From: a bacterium
GTDB taxonomy: Bacteria > Patescibacteria > JAEDAM01 > Absconditabacterales > Absconditicoccaceae
Length of the DNA stretch: 33,303 bases
Direction: 5' to 3'
Assembly (NCBI GenBank): GCA_030528665.1
Contig: JAUMYK010000011.1
Coordinates: 1 to 33,303, forward strand
Position numbers and translations under genes: made by a program. Positions 9,196 to 17,345 of the stretch are shown here, piece by piece; position 1 is the first letter of the stretch; each line of letters opens with the position of its first letter. A model generated the notes under the pieces. It saw nothing but the letters and a program-made list of their open reading frames with translations, was not told the origin of the DNA and made no database searches.

Positions 9196-9606
9196 TTACA
9201 TTCAAAGGCTAAAATCACTATGAATTGCCAGCAATACGATGGCATGCAAAGTTGGTCAGCTTTCGGTTTCTACACTCTGCACATCTCCACCGACCGCATC
9301 AATTTTGAGAGCCCATCACCCCAAATCTGAACGATCAAACCTATCAATTATCTTATCAAGAATATCGCAAAGATTCAGCTCTGATTGCCTATTTCCGAGC
9401 ATTGTCGTTTCTTGAAAGATATTGATTTGGAAATAATACTGCCTCTGATTATGGTTGCTGTCTAGGTTTTGACTTTCAACTCTATCAAAATTAAAAAAGA
9501 TTGAAGGGAATCCATTGAACTTTTGAGGGATTCCATCAAAAATTTCTGCTACTCATTCAATCTGTTGTAATTCTGAGAGGATTTTTGCTCTCAACTCGTT
9601 TATCAT
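9196..9606 (-). CDS. Tail terminator / tail completion protein (probable)
   Basis: A 136-residue protein, MINELRAKILSELQQIEGVA... The pattern fits gpU/DUF3168-like tail terminator proteins, which cap the tail tube and join it to the head. It has an N-terminal helix, IPQKFNGFPSIFFNFDRVE, strand QYYFQINIFQE, helix ILDKIIDRF, and a strand pair WALKIDAVGGDVQSVETES...LHAIVLLAIHSDF. It starts inside the preceding HK97 gp10-like gene (7-base overlap with the stop at 9600-9602) and ends just before the portal gene. Assignment rests on predicted fold and on its place right after gp10, as in HK97-type genomes. TGA codons at 9553-9555, 9316-9318 and 9256-9258 are read as Gly. Confidence 0.6.
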
Positions 9607-10049
9607 GAGAATCTATTAGAAGCTAAAGCATCAATAATTTGTGAGAATCTTTTTTGAATTCTGCTTTGGGATTTTTGCACGGCTCTCGTAAAAAAAGGAT
9701 TAGCTTTTGTTCAGGGGTGCTTGACCACCTTGAAAGGGTGAGATGCTCCTTTCCGGTAGAGTCCTTTTTTGCTGTCTGGTTTGATCAAGTGTGCTTTTGT
9801 CCCCTCGTGCACTGGGAGGGCATAAGCAATATTGTTATATACCAATGCATGATCATCGTAGACCGCACTTCTGATATACTTTCTTAAAATCCCCTTATCT
9901 ACTGGAGCTTCCTTTTTTGCTTGTCCTTCTACGAGAATTGCAGCTTCTTTCAGCCATTTTTCTCTTGCTTTTTTCAGGTCAAGTTCTCCAAAAGTTTTAA
10001 GCTTCTCAGCTACTTTTTTCGCTCCGATGATTTTGATACTTAGGCTCAT
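9600..10049 (-). CDS. HK97 gp10-like head-tail connector/completion protein
   Basis: A 149-residue protein: MSLSIKIIGAKKVAEKLKTF... with the classic gp10 features ILVEGQAKKEAPVDKGILRK, then VYNNIAYALPVHEGTKAHLI and a C-terminal NPFFTRAVQKSQSRIQKRFS followed by QIIDAL. The A-P-V-D-x-G-x-L-R core is strongly diagnostic. The TGA at 9711-9713 (after VVKHP) must be read as Gly to reach the conserved C-terminal helix. The protein sits at the head-tail junction in HK97-like phages. Its start overlaps the end of the head closure gene by 10 bases, consistent with coupled translation. Confidence 0.88.
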
Positions 10050-10336
10050 TTTTCTAGGATTACCGTTGTTAAAGCCAGATTTCCTCCTTTTCTTTGTGCG
10101 ACTCCTTGCACAGAATATTCCTGTTCATCAATTACGATGGTATCAGACTCCTTAATATCTACCCAAGCTGTGATACTGAGCTTATAAGTTTTTCCAAATT
10201 TCCCTGCTTCCATCAGGCGAGAGTTCTCGTTTATTGCCGTGAGATAGGCTGGATGCGTTGCTATGGTCTGTTTCCCCCTTGCAACTTTGTCCTTATAGAC
10301 CAGTCTTTTGACCTCTGCTCTACAATTAGATAACAT
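10040..10336 (-). CDS. Head closure / head-tail stopper protein
   Basis: A 98-residue protein, MLSNCRAEVKRLVYKDKVAR..., with a beta-barrel-like run YKLSITAWVDIKESDTIVID followed by EQEYSVQGVAQRKGGNLAL. The 'D-x-I-x-I-D-G-x-x-Y-x-V' pattern and the size are those of SPP1 gp16 / HK97 gp7-type stopper proteins, which seal the DNA-filled head below the portal. It lies between the gp6-like connector and the gp10-like gene, the normal order. A TGA (10046-10048) near the end adds Gly-Ala before the true stop TAA at 10040-10042. Confidence 0.72.
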
Positions 10337-10646
10337 TGATAATCCTATACCTATCTAAAAGCACTTTTACCGCATTTGGAACTTCTTCATTGCTGAAGGA
10401 AATAGCATAATCACTCAATCTTTCAGAGGCAATTCCGAGTTTTTGTGTTGATTTGATTTTTACTAAATCCATTACCGCAAAGAAGATAGCTTCAGGGATT
10501 TTATCAGCTTTGTCTAAGGAGTAGTCTTGGAAGGTATAAGAATTCACAAAAGCAAAAGCTGATTGAATCATCAGTTCAACCATTTTTGCATCATGTTTAC
10601 CTCCCAAGACTGAGATACAATTATTGATCAGTTCCTCCTTGTTCAT
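10326..10646 (-). CDS. Head-tail adaptor (gp6/gp15-like connector)
   Basis: A 106-residue mostly helical protein, MNKEELINNCISVLGGKHDA..., FAFVNSYTFQDYSLDKADKI, PEAIFFAVMDLVKIKSTQKLG followed by IASERLSDYAISFSNEEVPN and VLLDRYRIINVI. The helix bundle with an 'E..G..S..Y' turn and the final 'LD.YR' is typical of the HK97 gp6 / SPP1 gp15 adaptor ring that docks below the portal. The start ATG at 10644-10646 lies inside the upstream small gene; a longer in-frame reading from 10733 is possible but adds only low-complexity basic residues. It overlaps the next gene start by 11 bases. Confidence 0.78.
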   Translation of the reverse strand: MNKEELINNCISVLGGKHDAKMVELMIQSAFAFVNSYTFQDYSLDKADKIPEAIFFAVMDLVKIKSTQKLGIASERLSDYAISFSNEEVPNAVKVLLDRYRIINVI

Positions 10647-10842
10647 CCTTAGTTTCTGTGTCCTTATTAGATAAAGCCTTATTCTTCGCCTTTTTAACAG
10701 ACTTAGTTTCTGTGTTCTCTTCTTCTCATTCAACAGGATTTACATAGTCTTCTCCGTAGCTTTCTGCTACTTCTTCATCTAGTTCTACAAGCTCTCCAGC
10801 TACTTTACCATTGATTCTACCTTTAATTACTTCATATTGCAT
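10621..10842 (-). CDS. Small acidic head-region protein (unknown)
   Basis: A 73-residue protein from ATG 10840-10842 to TAA 10621-10623. The N-terminus MQYEVIKGRINGKVAGELVE, then LDEEVAESYGEDYVNPVEG, looks like the short SH3-type proteins often found between capsid and adaptor genes in HK97-like phages. The tail is a charged low-complexity region (ETKSVKKAKNKALSNKDTET). One TGA (10726-10728) is read as Gly. It overlaps the adaptor start by 26 bases. Function is unknown; position suggests a role in head completion. Confidence 0.6.
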
Positions 10843-10861
10843 GATATTACTACAAAAAGAA

Positions 10862-10902
10862 TAAAAAGAGGGGGAAATCAGTTTTTTTTCCTCATTCTCC
10901 CC
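10862..10902 (-). terminator. Terminator-like hairpin after the capsid gene
   Basis: On the minus strand GGGGAGA pairs with TTTCCCC across a 19-base loop and is followed by CCTCTTTTTATTC. The stem is only 7 bp with one G-T, so it may attenuate rather than stop transcription after the highly expressed capsid gene. Confidence 0.45.
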
Positions 10903-10908
10903 AAAAAA

Positions 10909-12054
10909 TTAAGAGTGAGTTTTGATCACTGAGAAGGCTTCATCAGCAAGAGAGATTCCACATACTCTAGCAGATCCCTTGATAGATTGAATATCACTTG
11001 CCCAATCATTAGCCTTAAACCCAACTTCAAAGCTAAGCCCCTTTCTGATTCCAAGAGCAAAATGCTTTAATGCACCAAAAACGATGAATGGAGTATTATT
11101 TGCGATTGATCCGCTAGGCATCACATCAGTCAATTTTACTGGATACCCAAGCAAGAATCCTTTTTCTCCGTTATCAAGTGTTCTATAAAGAGGTCTACCA
11201 TCGTTATCCTTGAGCTTTTCAATAATAGCAATTGCATCTTGGCTAAGGTACCAAGCAGGTTTTGCATTCTCTTTATACTTCAAAGGCACGTTTCTTACTG
11301 CATCAATCAAGTTGTCTACTGTTAATGTTGCAGCATTACCAGTAGTTGTGATCACATTTACATTCTGCAAATTACAGATTCCTTTGATTTTTGAGTTTCC
11401 GCTTGCATTACCAGTCAATACTTCCTTATCGAGGAAAGAAGCGAATGCTTCAGCAAATTCTTCTTGAGCTTTATTCCAGATTTCATCTGCTTCAGCACTA
11501 TCAGCAATGAGTTCATAAGTTGCAGAGAGAATTGCACCGATCTTTTTCGCAGTCAATTCTTTTCTTTCATAAGCTCCTTTGGTATCTTGGTATGTAGCTG
11601 CTTCATCTACATAAAATACTTGAAGTCCTGTTTTTCTGAGGATAAAGTATTTTGTATTAGAGTTCATTTTTGAAATACTACAGTCTTTCCAGATTCCGTA
11701 ATTTCCCATGAATCTCAATACTCCTTTCTCAAATTCAGGATGAACAATATATCCACCATCTGCATCTGTTCCAGTGTTCATAGCTGTGATTGCAGAATCA
11801 TCTCCACCTCTGAGGGCAATTAATGCACCGATAAAGTCTTTTTTGGTTTGCTCAAGGTTCTCTTCAGCATTCCCAAATTTTGCTTTTTCTACCAAGGTTT
11901 TAATTTGTTCCTTGATTTCTTTGATGTCTGCGTTCTCAGACAAATTAAGTTCTTTGAGCTTTGCCTCTACTGCTGCTTCTACTGCTGCAGGAACAGAGTC
12001 TTCCAAAGATTTCGCCAATACTTCGGCGATTTGTTTCATTTGTGCTTCGTTCAT
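10909..12054 (-). CDS. Major capsid protein (HK97 fold)
   Basis: A 381-residue protein starting MNEAQMKQIAEVLAKSLEDS. Residues 1-110 form a helical, coiled-coil scaffold (delta) region. The mature shell protein probably starts near AITAMNTGTDADGGYIVHPE, the usual 'G-x-x-L-V-P' start of HK97 capsids. Further family patterns are ELIADSAEADEIW, FLDKEVLTGNASGNSKIKGI, AWYLSQDAIAIIEKLKDNDG, GFLLGYPVKLTDVMPSG and a C-terminal FGALKHFALGIRKGLSFEVG. No UGA is used anywhere; all Gly codons are GGN. A longer start at 12109-12111 exists, but the protease-like upstream residues do not fit a capsid N-terminus. The gene follows the protease directly. Confidence 0.95.
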   Translation of the reverse strand: MNEAQMKQIAEVLAKSLEDSVPAAVEAAVEAKLKELNLSENADIKEIKEQIKTLVEKAKFGNAEENLEQTKKDFIGALIALRGGDDSAITAMNTGTDADGGYIVHPEFEKGVLRFMGNYGIWKDCSISKMNSNTKYFILRKTGLQVFYVDEAATYQDTKGAYERKELTAKKIGAILSATYELIADSAEADEIWNKAQEEFAEAFASFLDKEVLTGNASGNSKIKGICNLQNVNVITTTGNAATLTVDNLIDAVRNVPLKYKENAKPAWYLSQDAIAIIEKLKDNDGRPLYRTLDNGEKGFLLGYPVKLTDVMPSGSIANNTPFIVFGALKHFALGIRKGLSFEVGFKANDWASDIQSIKGSARVCGISLADEAFSVIKTHS

Positions 12055-12101
12055 TGTGATTTTACAAAATAAGAATAAAAAATCAGATTTCCTTTCGGTT
12101 T

Positions 12102-12872
12102 TTAGCCTCATCTGACGGCTTTTTTGAACATTGCAAGACCTTCGTTTCCAGCCCTCACAATGCTCTGGAGTGTTTCCTTAGCGATGATATTAGCTTCATC
12201 TTTCTGCTTGGTATTGCCATCTACCATAGCTTGTAGGAGAGCCTTTACCTCGTGGATTTCTCACAATATTTCAGCTTTGAAAGCTTCTAATTCTGATTTT
12301 TGTTCAGGTTCTTCCTTTTTTTCTAACTGTAGGATGCCTGCTTCAATCCCTTTCTGCATAAGCTCTTTTTGATCAAGACTTAAAGCTTCAGGATTACACG
12401 GAACCGCTACAAAACTTAGTTCAAGTAATTCTGCACTAGTAATGATTCTGCGATTATCCTCTTGTCTTTGCTTAGGGATAAATCCAACAGAAACCGTTTT
12501 AACCATTCCTTCATCATAGAGGTCAGCCAATAGCACTCCGAGAGGATTGCTTTTACTGAATACTCCTTCAATGATCAATTTCCCATCTTCTACGCCGATT
12601 CTTGTTGCCTTACCGACAATGTTTTCAATTTTGTAGATATGGTTAGCAAGGATTACAGGATTTTTCATAAAATGCTCATAATCCCAACCATCAGCCTTGA
12701 TAATTTCCCCTGATCTATCAGTAGTCTCAGTGGATGCAATTACCTTGAATTTACGATCAGTTTTTGCTTCCTTTTTTTCATCGAAAGAAAGCTGAGAAAG
12801 CTGACTTTTGATACTTTTTGCCTGCTCTTCGCTAATTTCAAGGAATTTAGCCTGCAATTCGTTCATTTCCAT
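12102..12872 (-). CDS. Prohead protease (HK97 family, S78-type)
   Basis: A 256-residue protein. The protease domain (about residues 35-180) begins KFKVIASTETTDRSGEIIKA with DGWDYEHFMKNPVILANHIY, the family's 'N-P-V-x-x-x-H' with the catalytic His. VKTVSVGFIPKQ holds the catalytic Ser, and ITSAELLELSFVAVPCNPEA is the closing strand typical of S78 proteases. It matures the prohead by cutting the capsid delta domain. The C-terminal about 70 residues are helical and reach the stop only through TGA codons at 12261-12263 and 12108-12110. Start is taken at ATG 12870-12872 (MEMNELQAKFLE). Confidence 0.93.
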
Positions 12873-12888
12873 ATAGTGAAAAGATAAA

Positions 12889-13854
12889 TTAGTAGCTCGC
12901 TTGTGTGTTTTTGAGCTTGATTTCAATTGCTTTTTTGGTCTTTACATCATAATGACCTTTGAATTTTACGCTTTGCTTCGTAATATCATCAATCGTATAT
13001 GCTGGAGTCCAATCTGTGAACTGCACCTTGCTCAGATCAATTTGCAAAGTGTTATTATGTGACCCATTGATTGGATGCTTGGTGTCCTCAGCAATCATTC
13101 TAAACGCTTTTGGTGTTCCGTTAAGGAATAAATCCTTGTAAGTGTTGTTCTCAAAGATCATCTCCATACTTCCTTCTATGCTCACTCCTGCATTGATATA
13201 GTCAATTGGATCAATGCTTGAGAGACATTCAATGTCTTTAATCTCTTTAGAGATTGAAAGAGTTATGCTCTGCAAGCAGATATTCTGAGCGGTATTGAGC
13301 TTAGATACCGTATCTGCCAAAAAGACTTTGAGCATATTTGCCACGAAACCGTGTTCATCTTGGTATTGCACGGTATGACTTACGGTTTCCCCTTTTTTAC
13401 TTCTGAGTTTTACGCTCACGGTTAATTTCCCTCCTACCTCAGCATTGAAATCCATTGACTCGATCATTGCGAGCGGATAACTGCTAGAACCTAGAGGCGA
13501 ACTTGTTCCAATCGTTAAGGTTGGATGAGTATTACTCTCTAGGAGCGTAAAGGTGTGCTCATGAGCTGGAGCTTTCGCGGTAGTTGCTACTGCACCAAGC
13601 AGAGCCGTCAAAAAGTATCCGATCCCATTTGGATAGACTTGCCCTCAGATAGTTCCTTCAGCTCGCTGTTTGGTTACCTCTGAACCGATAGAGTCCATCA
13701 ACGTATCTACTACGCCAGCTTCTGACTCCACATTCGCCTTGTCTGTAAAGGTATTGTCAGTCCACGGCATCCAATAAGCAATAGCGGCTTTTTGCCCCCT
13801 TGTTGCCTCCAATCACACACCAATTCCTACTTTCTTCCCACTGAAAATTGTCAT
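12889..13854 (-). CDS. Major tail tube protein
   Basis: A 321-residue protein beginning MTIFSGKKVGIGVGLEATRG with AYWMPWTDNTFTDKANVESE, the standard opening of siphophage tail tube proteins ('K-V-x-I-G-x-E-x-T-x-G-x-x', then 'P-x-x-x-x-F-x-D'). Beta-rich segments follow (GGKLTVSVKLRSKKGETVSH, ITLSISKEIKDIECL, SVKFKGHYDVKTKKAIEIKL). Two TGA codons in the N-terminal part (13813-13815, 13645-13647) are read as Gly. It polymerises into the tail tube. Its position between the large terminase and the protease is unusual; in most HK97-type genomes it follows the connectors. Confidence 0.85.
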
Positions 13855-13860
13855 CTATTT

Positions 13861-13898
13861 TTTGTAAAAAAATAAAATGCTGACTTTATCTCAGCATT
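13861..13898 (-). terminator. Terminator-like hairpin in the tail tube leader
   Basis: On the minus strand AATGCTGA-GATAAAG-TCAGCATT is a perfect 8-bp stem followed by TTATTTTTTT, ending only seven bases before the tail tube start. It would stop or attenuate transcripts coming from the terminase genes. Confidence 0.7.
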
Positions 13899-13943
13899 GT
13901 TCTATATCTCTTATTAAGAAAATCAAAAAATCGGCTAACCCTT

Positions 13944-13966
13944 GTCCTATTTTTAGGACTTTTTTA
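13944..13966. repeat. Inverted repeat GTCCTA-N4-TAGGAC; shares an 18-nt core with 5168-5185
   Basis: GTCCTA TTTT TAGGAC is a perfect 6-bp inverted repeat followed on the plus strand by six T. The core CTATTTTTAGGACTTTTT occurs again at about 5168-5185. Both copies lie roughly 80-110 bases upstream of the minus-strand starts of tail genes (tail tube 13854, tail chaperone 5088). They could be a shared operator or late-promoter element, or plus-strand terminators. Confidence 0.5.
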
Positions 13967-14192
13967 TATGATAAACTGTTCTAATTAACGTTTTTGCTTG
14001 TTTGCTATATTTATAATAGGTCTCTTTGCTGGAAATGAATAAAAACTTCATAATCCATCTTTTTGGTCGTTTTTCTCTATACTTAAGGAAAATAAAACAC
14101 TGAAGCTTAAAACTCTGCTTATAAAAAAGCTCTTGTTTCCCTAATGGTCGATCTATTGGTGGTCTAGGTTCTCGGTAGAGGGGATTCAGCAT
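13953..14192 (-). CDS. Possible small basic protein (unknown)
   Basis: A 79-residue frame with ATG at 14190-14192, eight bases past the terminase stop, ending at TAA 13953-13955. It reads MLNPLYREPRPPIDRPLGKQ then YKQSFKLQCFIFLKYREKRP and is very basic. It contains no TGA. It overlaps the GTCCTA inverted repeat and an AT-rich tract and has no recognisable domain. It fills most of the 346-base gap between terminase and tail tube; the rest of that gap is regulatory DNA. Chance ORF and real gene are about equally likely. Confidence 0.4.
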   Translation of the reverse strand: MLNPLYREPRPPIDRPLGKQELFYKQSFKLQCFIFLKYREKRPKRWIMKFLFISSKETYYKYSKQAKTLIRTVYHIKKS

Positions 14193-14200
14193 TTACTTTT

Positions 14201-15538
14201 TTATATGAAATAAATCGCTATATCAGGGCTTTTATTTAGCTCAAATCGCATTCTCATCGCTATAGTATCGGAAAAATCAGGGCTACGACCTATAAGTAGT
14301 TTGACCTCCTCCTTTCTCAATATCTGCAGCTTCCCTCACTTGTCAGGATTTTTTTGTTTTACGACATCTAGTTCTTCAATAATCAATTCCTTATCATCAC
14401 TATTCATCACGATCAATTGCATCTTTCCGCTTTCTATAATTGACTGCAATTCAAAGTAGCACTGGTCTTTGAGGTTTTTGTAGTTTCTGATCTGCTTTTC
14501 CTCAGGAGTAAGAATCGGACTAGAATTATTTACAAATCCTTTACATCATAATTGATCTACTACACCGCCACCGACTCAGTCTTCATCACAGATTGTATCA
14601 GAATTTTTAACCTTGTATTGCTGCTGGAGTGATTGGAGAATTGTTGCTGTTTCGGTCGTTTTCTTTTTTTTGTAGCTAAAGACTCTTCAAATCCAGCCGT
14701 CCCATACAATAGCCACCGTATGATCATTCCCCAGCCTCGCAATATCACAAGTAATATAATGCTGACCGCTTTCGCCGTGATTGGTGAACAGGTCGCAAAT
14801 ATCATCATACTCATAGAGTTTAGTTGGATCATCGTCGTAGTCCCAATTACCGTTCAGTAATCTTTCCTTGGTTATCTTATCCGCTCTTTTTAGACTCTGT
14901 TCATATTTTTTATGATCTATGAACGGATTATCCTTGTAAAGCGAAGGAATGAAGACTCTATCCTCTGGAAGCGTTCCCTCCTTTTGCGGCTTGATAAAAT
15001 CATTATACAGATGACACTTCATAGGGTTGCAAGTCATAATCACTTTTCCAATCAGGTTATATTCTTTGATTTTTTCTGTGCATCTAGAGAGAATAATATC
15101 AATTGCCTTTCTGCTGACTTGTTGAGCCTCGTCTACGAAGCCATAAGTAATCTCATAAGAACCTAATCGGTTGAATTCAGGGTCAGAGGGTTGTTGCTTT
15201 AACGGAACAAAGAGAATTTTTGACCCATTATAGTAGGTCAGCTCCTTGGTTTGCAGGTTGAGGTTGTATTCTCTCCCTTGTTGCATTCCATGCTTATTCA
15301 TCACTTTCAGCAGTGTTGCTAGCGTTGTCTTTCTTAGATCATCCCATTCGCTACGTCCTACTAGCCATACAATTCACGGTTTAGCAATACAAGTCAGATT
15401 GATAATTTCGCACACTCCCCAAGATTTCCCTCATCTCGCACCTCCTCAGTAGAGAATTTCCGTAATCTGTAGATTATTGAAGCACTTCCAAAGCTCCCTT
15501 TGCTTTTGTGTGAATTTAGGATTGAGTATTCTCGACAT
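14201..15538 (-). CDS. terL: Terminase large subunit
   Basis: A 445-residue DNA packaging motor. The ATPase domain has Walker A YGGGARGGKSWG (residues about 30-41; two of its Gly are TGA codons at 15446-15448 and 15431-15433), Walker B with catalytic Glu YGFVDEAQQ, and the coupling motif VIMTCNP. The nuclease domain has YITCDIARLGNDHT (first Asp), TICDEDGVGGGVVDQLG (second acidic site) and SPDFSDTIAMRMRFEL (third). Seven TGA Gly codons are needed in all. The protein cuts phage DNA and pumps it through the portal. The gene starts inside the small terminase gene (23-base overlap), and MSRILNPKFTQKQRELWKCF is a normal TerL opening. Confidence 0.96.
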
Positions 15539-15986
15539 CTCAAATCTCTATTCAGGTAAAAGAATGATTGAGTGTTTGATCAGACTTTTCATACTTCGTA
15601 GGCTCTCACTTTTCCACCTTCAGAATCTCCCAAATCTTTGCTAAGTCTTGCATTGAGCCTCCTTCTTCCAACATCTTCTCAAGCTTTGCATAAATAAGCT
15701 GGATTACCGTTTTGTGCATACCAGAAAGCTCTTCTAGGCTTGGCTTATACAGTTCTTTCATCTCTTTTTTGATTTCCTCCTTTGCTTCATTGAGAGCTTT
15801 TGCTTTAAGCTTGGCTTTCTCTTCTGCTCGCCCTTTTGTCTGCTTATTGAAATTTCAATCCAACTTGCCCTTCTCTTGCCCCTTTCTTGCCTTTCGCCAT
15901 TCTTGCACGCTTTGGAACTTGCTAGACAAGAACTCCTTTTTGAGTTTATTCCAGTCATATCTTTTGTTGCTGTTTTTTTTCTCCAT
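15516..15986 (-). CDS. Terminase small subunit (probable)
   Basis: A 156-residue protein directly before terL. The N-terminus MEKNSNKRYDWNKLKKEFLS and then SKFQSVQEWRKARKGQEKGK resembles the DNA-binding helix-turn-helix of small terminases of the kind that begin 'W..L..EF..S...S...F...'. A long basic helix (KAKLKAKALNEAKEEIKKEM) and a C-terminal helical part (HKTVIQLIYAKLEKMLEEGG) would form the oligomerisation core. TGA codons at 15855-15857, 15606-15608 and two near the end are read as Gly. Small terminases recognise the packaging site. The call relies on domain layout and overlap with terL. Confidence 0.8.
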
Positions 15987-16008
15987 AGCTTTTGAAAGAA
16001 AATAAATT

Positions 16009-16260
16009 CTATTGTTCGTATTCTTTGATTATTTTTGGCTCTCGGATAAGATCTTCTACAAATCTTTCTGCTTCTTCAAGCGTATCAAATCTTGCTTTAT
16101 TCAAATCTTGGTGTGGAATTGCTCCACAAGTATCATGATAGAAATAATTACACCAAAATTTACTTTCTCTCGTAGGGAAGAAAAGACCTATTCTAAATTT
16201 TGTATATAACTTTTGCACCTCATATCTTTTTTTCCCTATTTGGACTATTCTTAATTTCAT
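16009..16260 (-). CDS. Conserved-looking small phage protein (unknown)
   Basis: An 83-residue protein, MKLRIVQIGKKRYEVQKLYT... with strands KFRIGLFFPTRESKFWCNYF and a helix FDTLEEAERFVEDLIREPKI. The layout (three strands, then 'F.T.EEA..F' helix) is common in small phage proteins of unknown role. No TGA inside; the stop is TAG 16009-16011. It lies just upstream of the small terminase with the same strand and close spacing (22 bases), so it is part of the late operon. Confidence 0.65.
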   Translation of the reverse strand: MKLRIVQIGKKRYEVQKLYTKFRIGLFFPTRESKFWCNYFYHDTCGAIPHQDLNKARFDTLEEAERFVEDLIREPKIIKEYEQ

Positions 16261-16286
16261 TTTTGTAAGCTAGATGTTATAAAAAA

Positions 16287-16427
16287 CTACTTCATAATCA
16301 TCAAACAATATCACGGCATTTCTGATATCTGCATGAATCAACAATGAATTTTTAATACAATGCTAATTACTATACATGCGAGTATTGCGAGAAGTATAAG
16401 ATATTCTGTTGGAGTAAATCTTTTCAT
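16287..16427 (-). CDS. Possible small membrane peptide
   Basis: A 46-residue frame, MKRFTPTEYLILLAILACIV..., with one hydrophobic span (about residues 8-27) and a short Cys/Met-rich tail. Two TGA codons (16338-16340 and 16311-16313) are read as Gly, and TAG 16287-16289 is the stop. It fills the otherwise empty 200 bases between two small phage genes in the operon direction. A holin-like or other membrane role is possible but not supported by motif. Confidence 0.42.
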
Positions 16428-16460
16428 GGGATAGTTGTAAAAAAAATAAAAAAGTCTGAT

Positions 16461-16667
16461 TTAAGTCTTTGTTTTGCCTTGCTTTTTACGACTTGCCTTC
16501 AGTTTCGGTTTTTTCTGTGTGATATTGATTTTTTTGATCTGCAGCTGTGCTGCTTTCTTCTTCTCGTCTGCTTGGGTGCAGTCGATGCAGTGTTTACCTT
16601 TCCATCGTGGAGCCATCCCATAGCCACAGCGGGGGCAGATCGGGTTCTTTGGTGTTTTGGCTATCAT
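16461..16667 (-). CDS. Small zinc-ribbon protein
   Basis: A 68-residue protein with a CxxC...CxxC zinc site: PICPRCGYGMAPRWKGKHCI followed by DC. Then comes a Lys-rich tail (EKKKAAQLQIKKINITQKKP, KLKASRKKQGKTKT) suited to nucleic acid binding. Its start ATG 16665-16667 overlaps the stop of the preceding 67-aa gene by 7 bases. Such small ribbon proteins are common near phage HNH and terminase genes. No specific family is claimed. Confidence 0.7.
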   Translation of the reverse strand: MIAKTPKNPICPRCGYGMAPRWKGKHCIDCTQADEKKKAAQLQIKKINITQKKPKLKASRKKQGKTKT

Positions 16668-16864
16668 TCTAATTTTGTTATGGATAAAATAATAACTTGA
16701 GCTCAGTTATTCTGTTCAGAAATATATTCCCTGATCTCTGTAATCTTTTTCATCGTGAGAGCTCAGGAGAAATCCAGCAGCATCTCCCCAAAAACAAGTT
16801 CTCCATTTGGTCATTTAAGATGATAGGAAATGTGGCAGTCAGTTCTTTTGAATCGTTTGAACAT
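16661..16864 (-). CDS. Small phage protein (unknown)
   Basis: A 67-residue frame, MFKRFKRTDCHISYHLKGPN with GELVFGEMLLDFSGALTMKK and ITEIREYISEQNNGAQVIIL. It is open only with TGA as Gly. The strand-strand-helix-strand layout and the 7-base overlap with the zinc-ribbon start argue that it is a genuine operon member. No family recognised. Confidence 0.55.
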
Positions 16865-16879
16865 TTTCTTGAAAAAAAA

Positions 16880-17281
16880 CTAAAAATCTGATCCAAGTGG
16901 AAGCTTCCCCTCAGCTCTGAGGGGATGTAAAATAGGATTATTCCATATCTGGTTAAGATGTTGGATTGCTACCCCTCTTTTTACCCAATCAAAAAACCAA
17001 GCCTTAGCTCCTGCAACAGTCTTATCTACCCACTCGTGCTGCTCGATGGAATCTACAAGGATGATATTATCAGGATTAAGTCTGAGTTCAGGATACATCC
17101 CTTTAGGGAGGATGTGGGCAAATTGGTAGCTTCTTGCATCTTCTGCTGTGATTGGACGCCCACTAAGATCAGTTTTTCCTCTTTTTTCTAGAATTTCCAA
17201 AAAAAGAGACTTTTCGGATCAGCCGTTGGCGATCCTAGCTTTTCTCTTTTTGCCTATTTTTTTGAGTGGTGTTTTTTGCAT
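16880..17281 (-). CDS. HNH-like endonuclease (late operon head)
   Basis: A 133-residue protein starting at ATG 17279-17281. After a basic N-terminus (MQKTPLKKIGKKRKARIANG, with one TGA Gly) comes LEILEKRGKTDLSGRPITA, then the HNH-type core YQFAHILPKGMYPELRLNPD followed by NIILVDSIEQHEWVD. The His of 'FAHIL' and the 'N..N..LV....H..VD' segment match a phage HNH subfamily in which the usual zinc Cys pair is reduced (here only 'TDLSGRPI'). HNH genes beside terminase genes are typical of HK97-type phages and assist DNA packaging. It is the first gene of the leftward operon. Confidence 0.78.
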
Positions 17282-17314
17282 TTATAAAAAATCTCGCAAT
17301 AATAAAACTGCGAG
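17282..17314 (-). terminator. Attenuator-like hairpin at the head of the late operon
   Basis: CTCGCA and TGCGAG (6 bp, 10-base loop) followed on the minus strand by ATTTTTTAT, placed between the leftward promoter and the HNH start. It looks like an intrinsic terminator in a leader. Confidence 0.55.
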
Positions 17315-17345
17315 TATTACGGTTTATCTGTTTGTTGCTAGTTCT

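Noticed and set aside
13944..13966. Plus-strand terminator of an undetected rightward gene
   Set aside because: No plus-strand gene precedes it; the shared core with 5168 makes a regulatory element more likely, though not proven.
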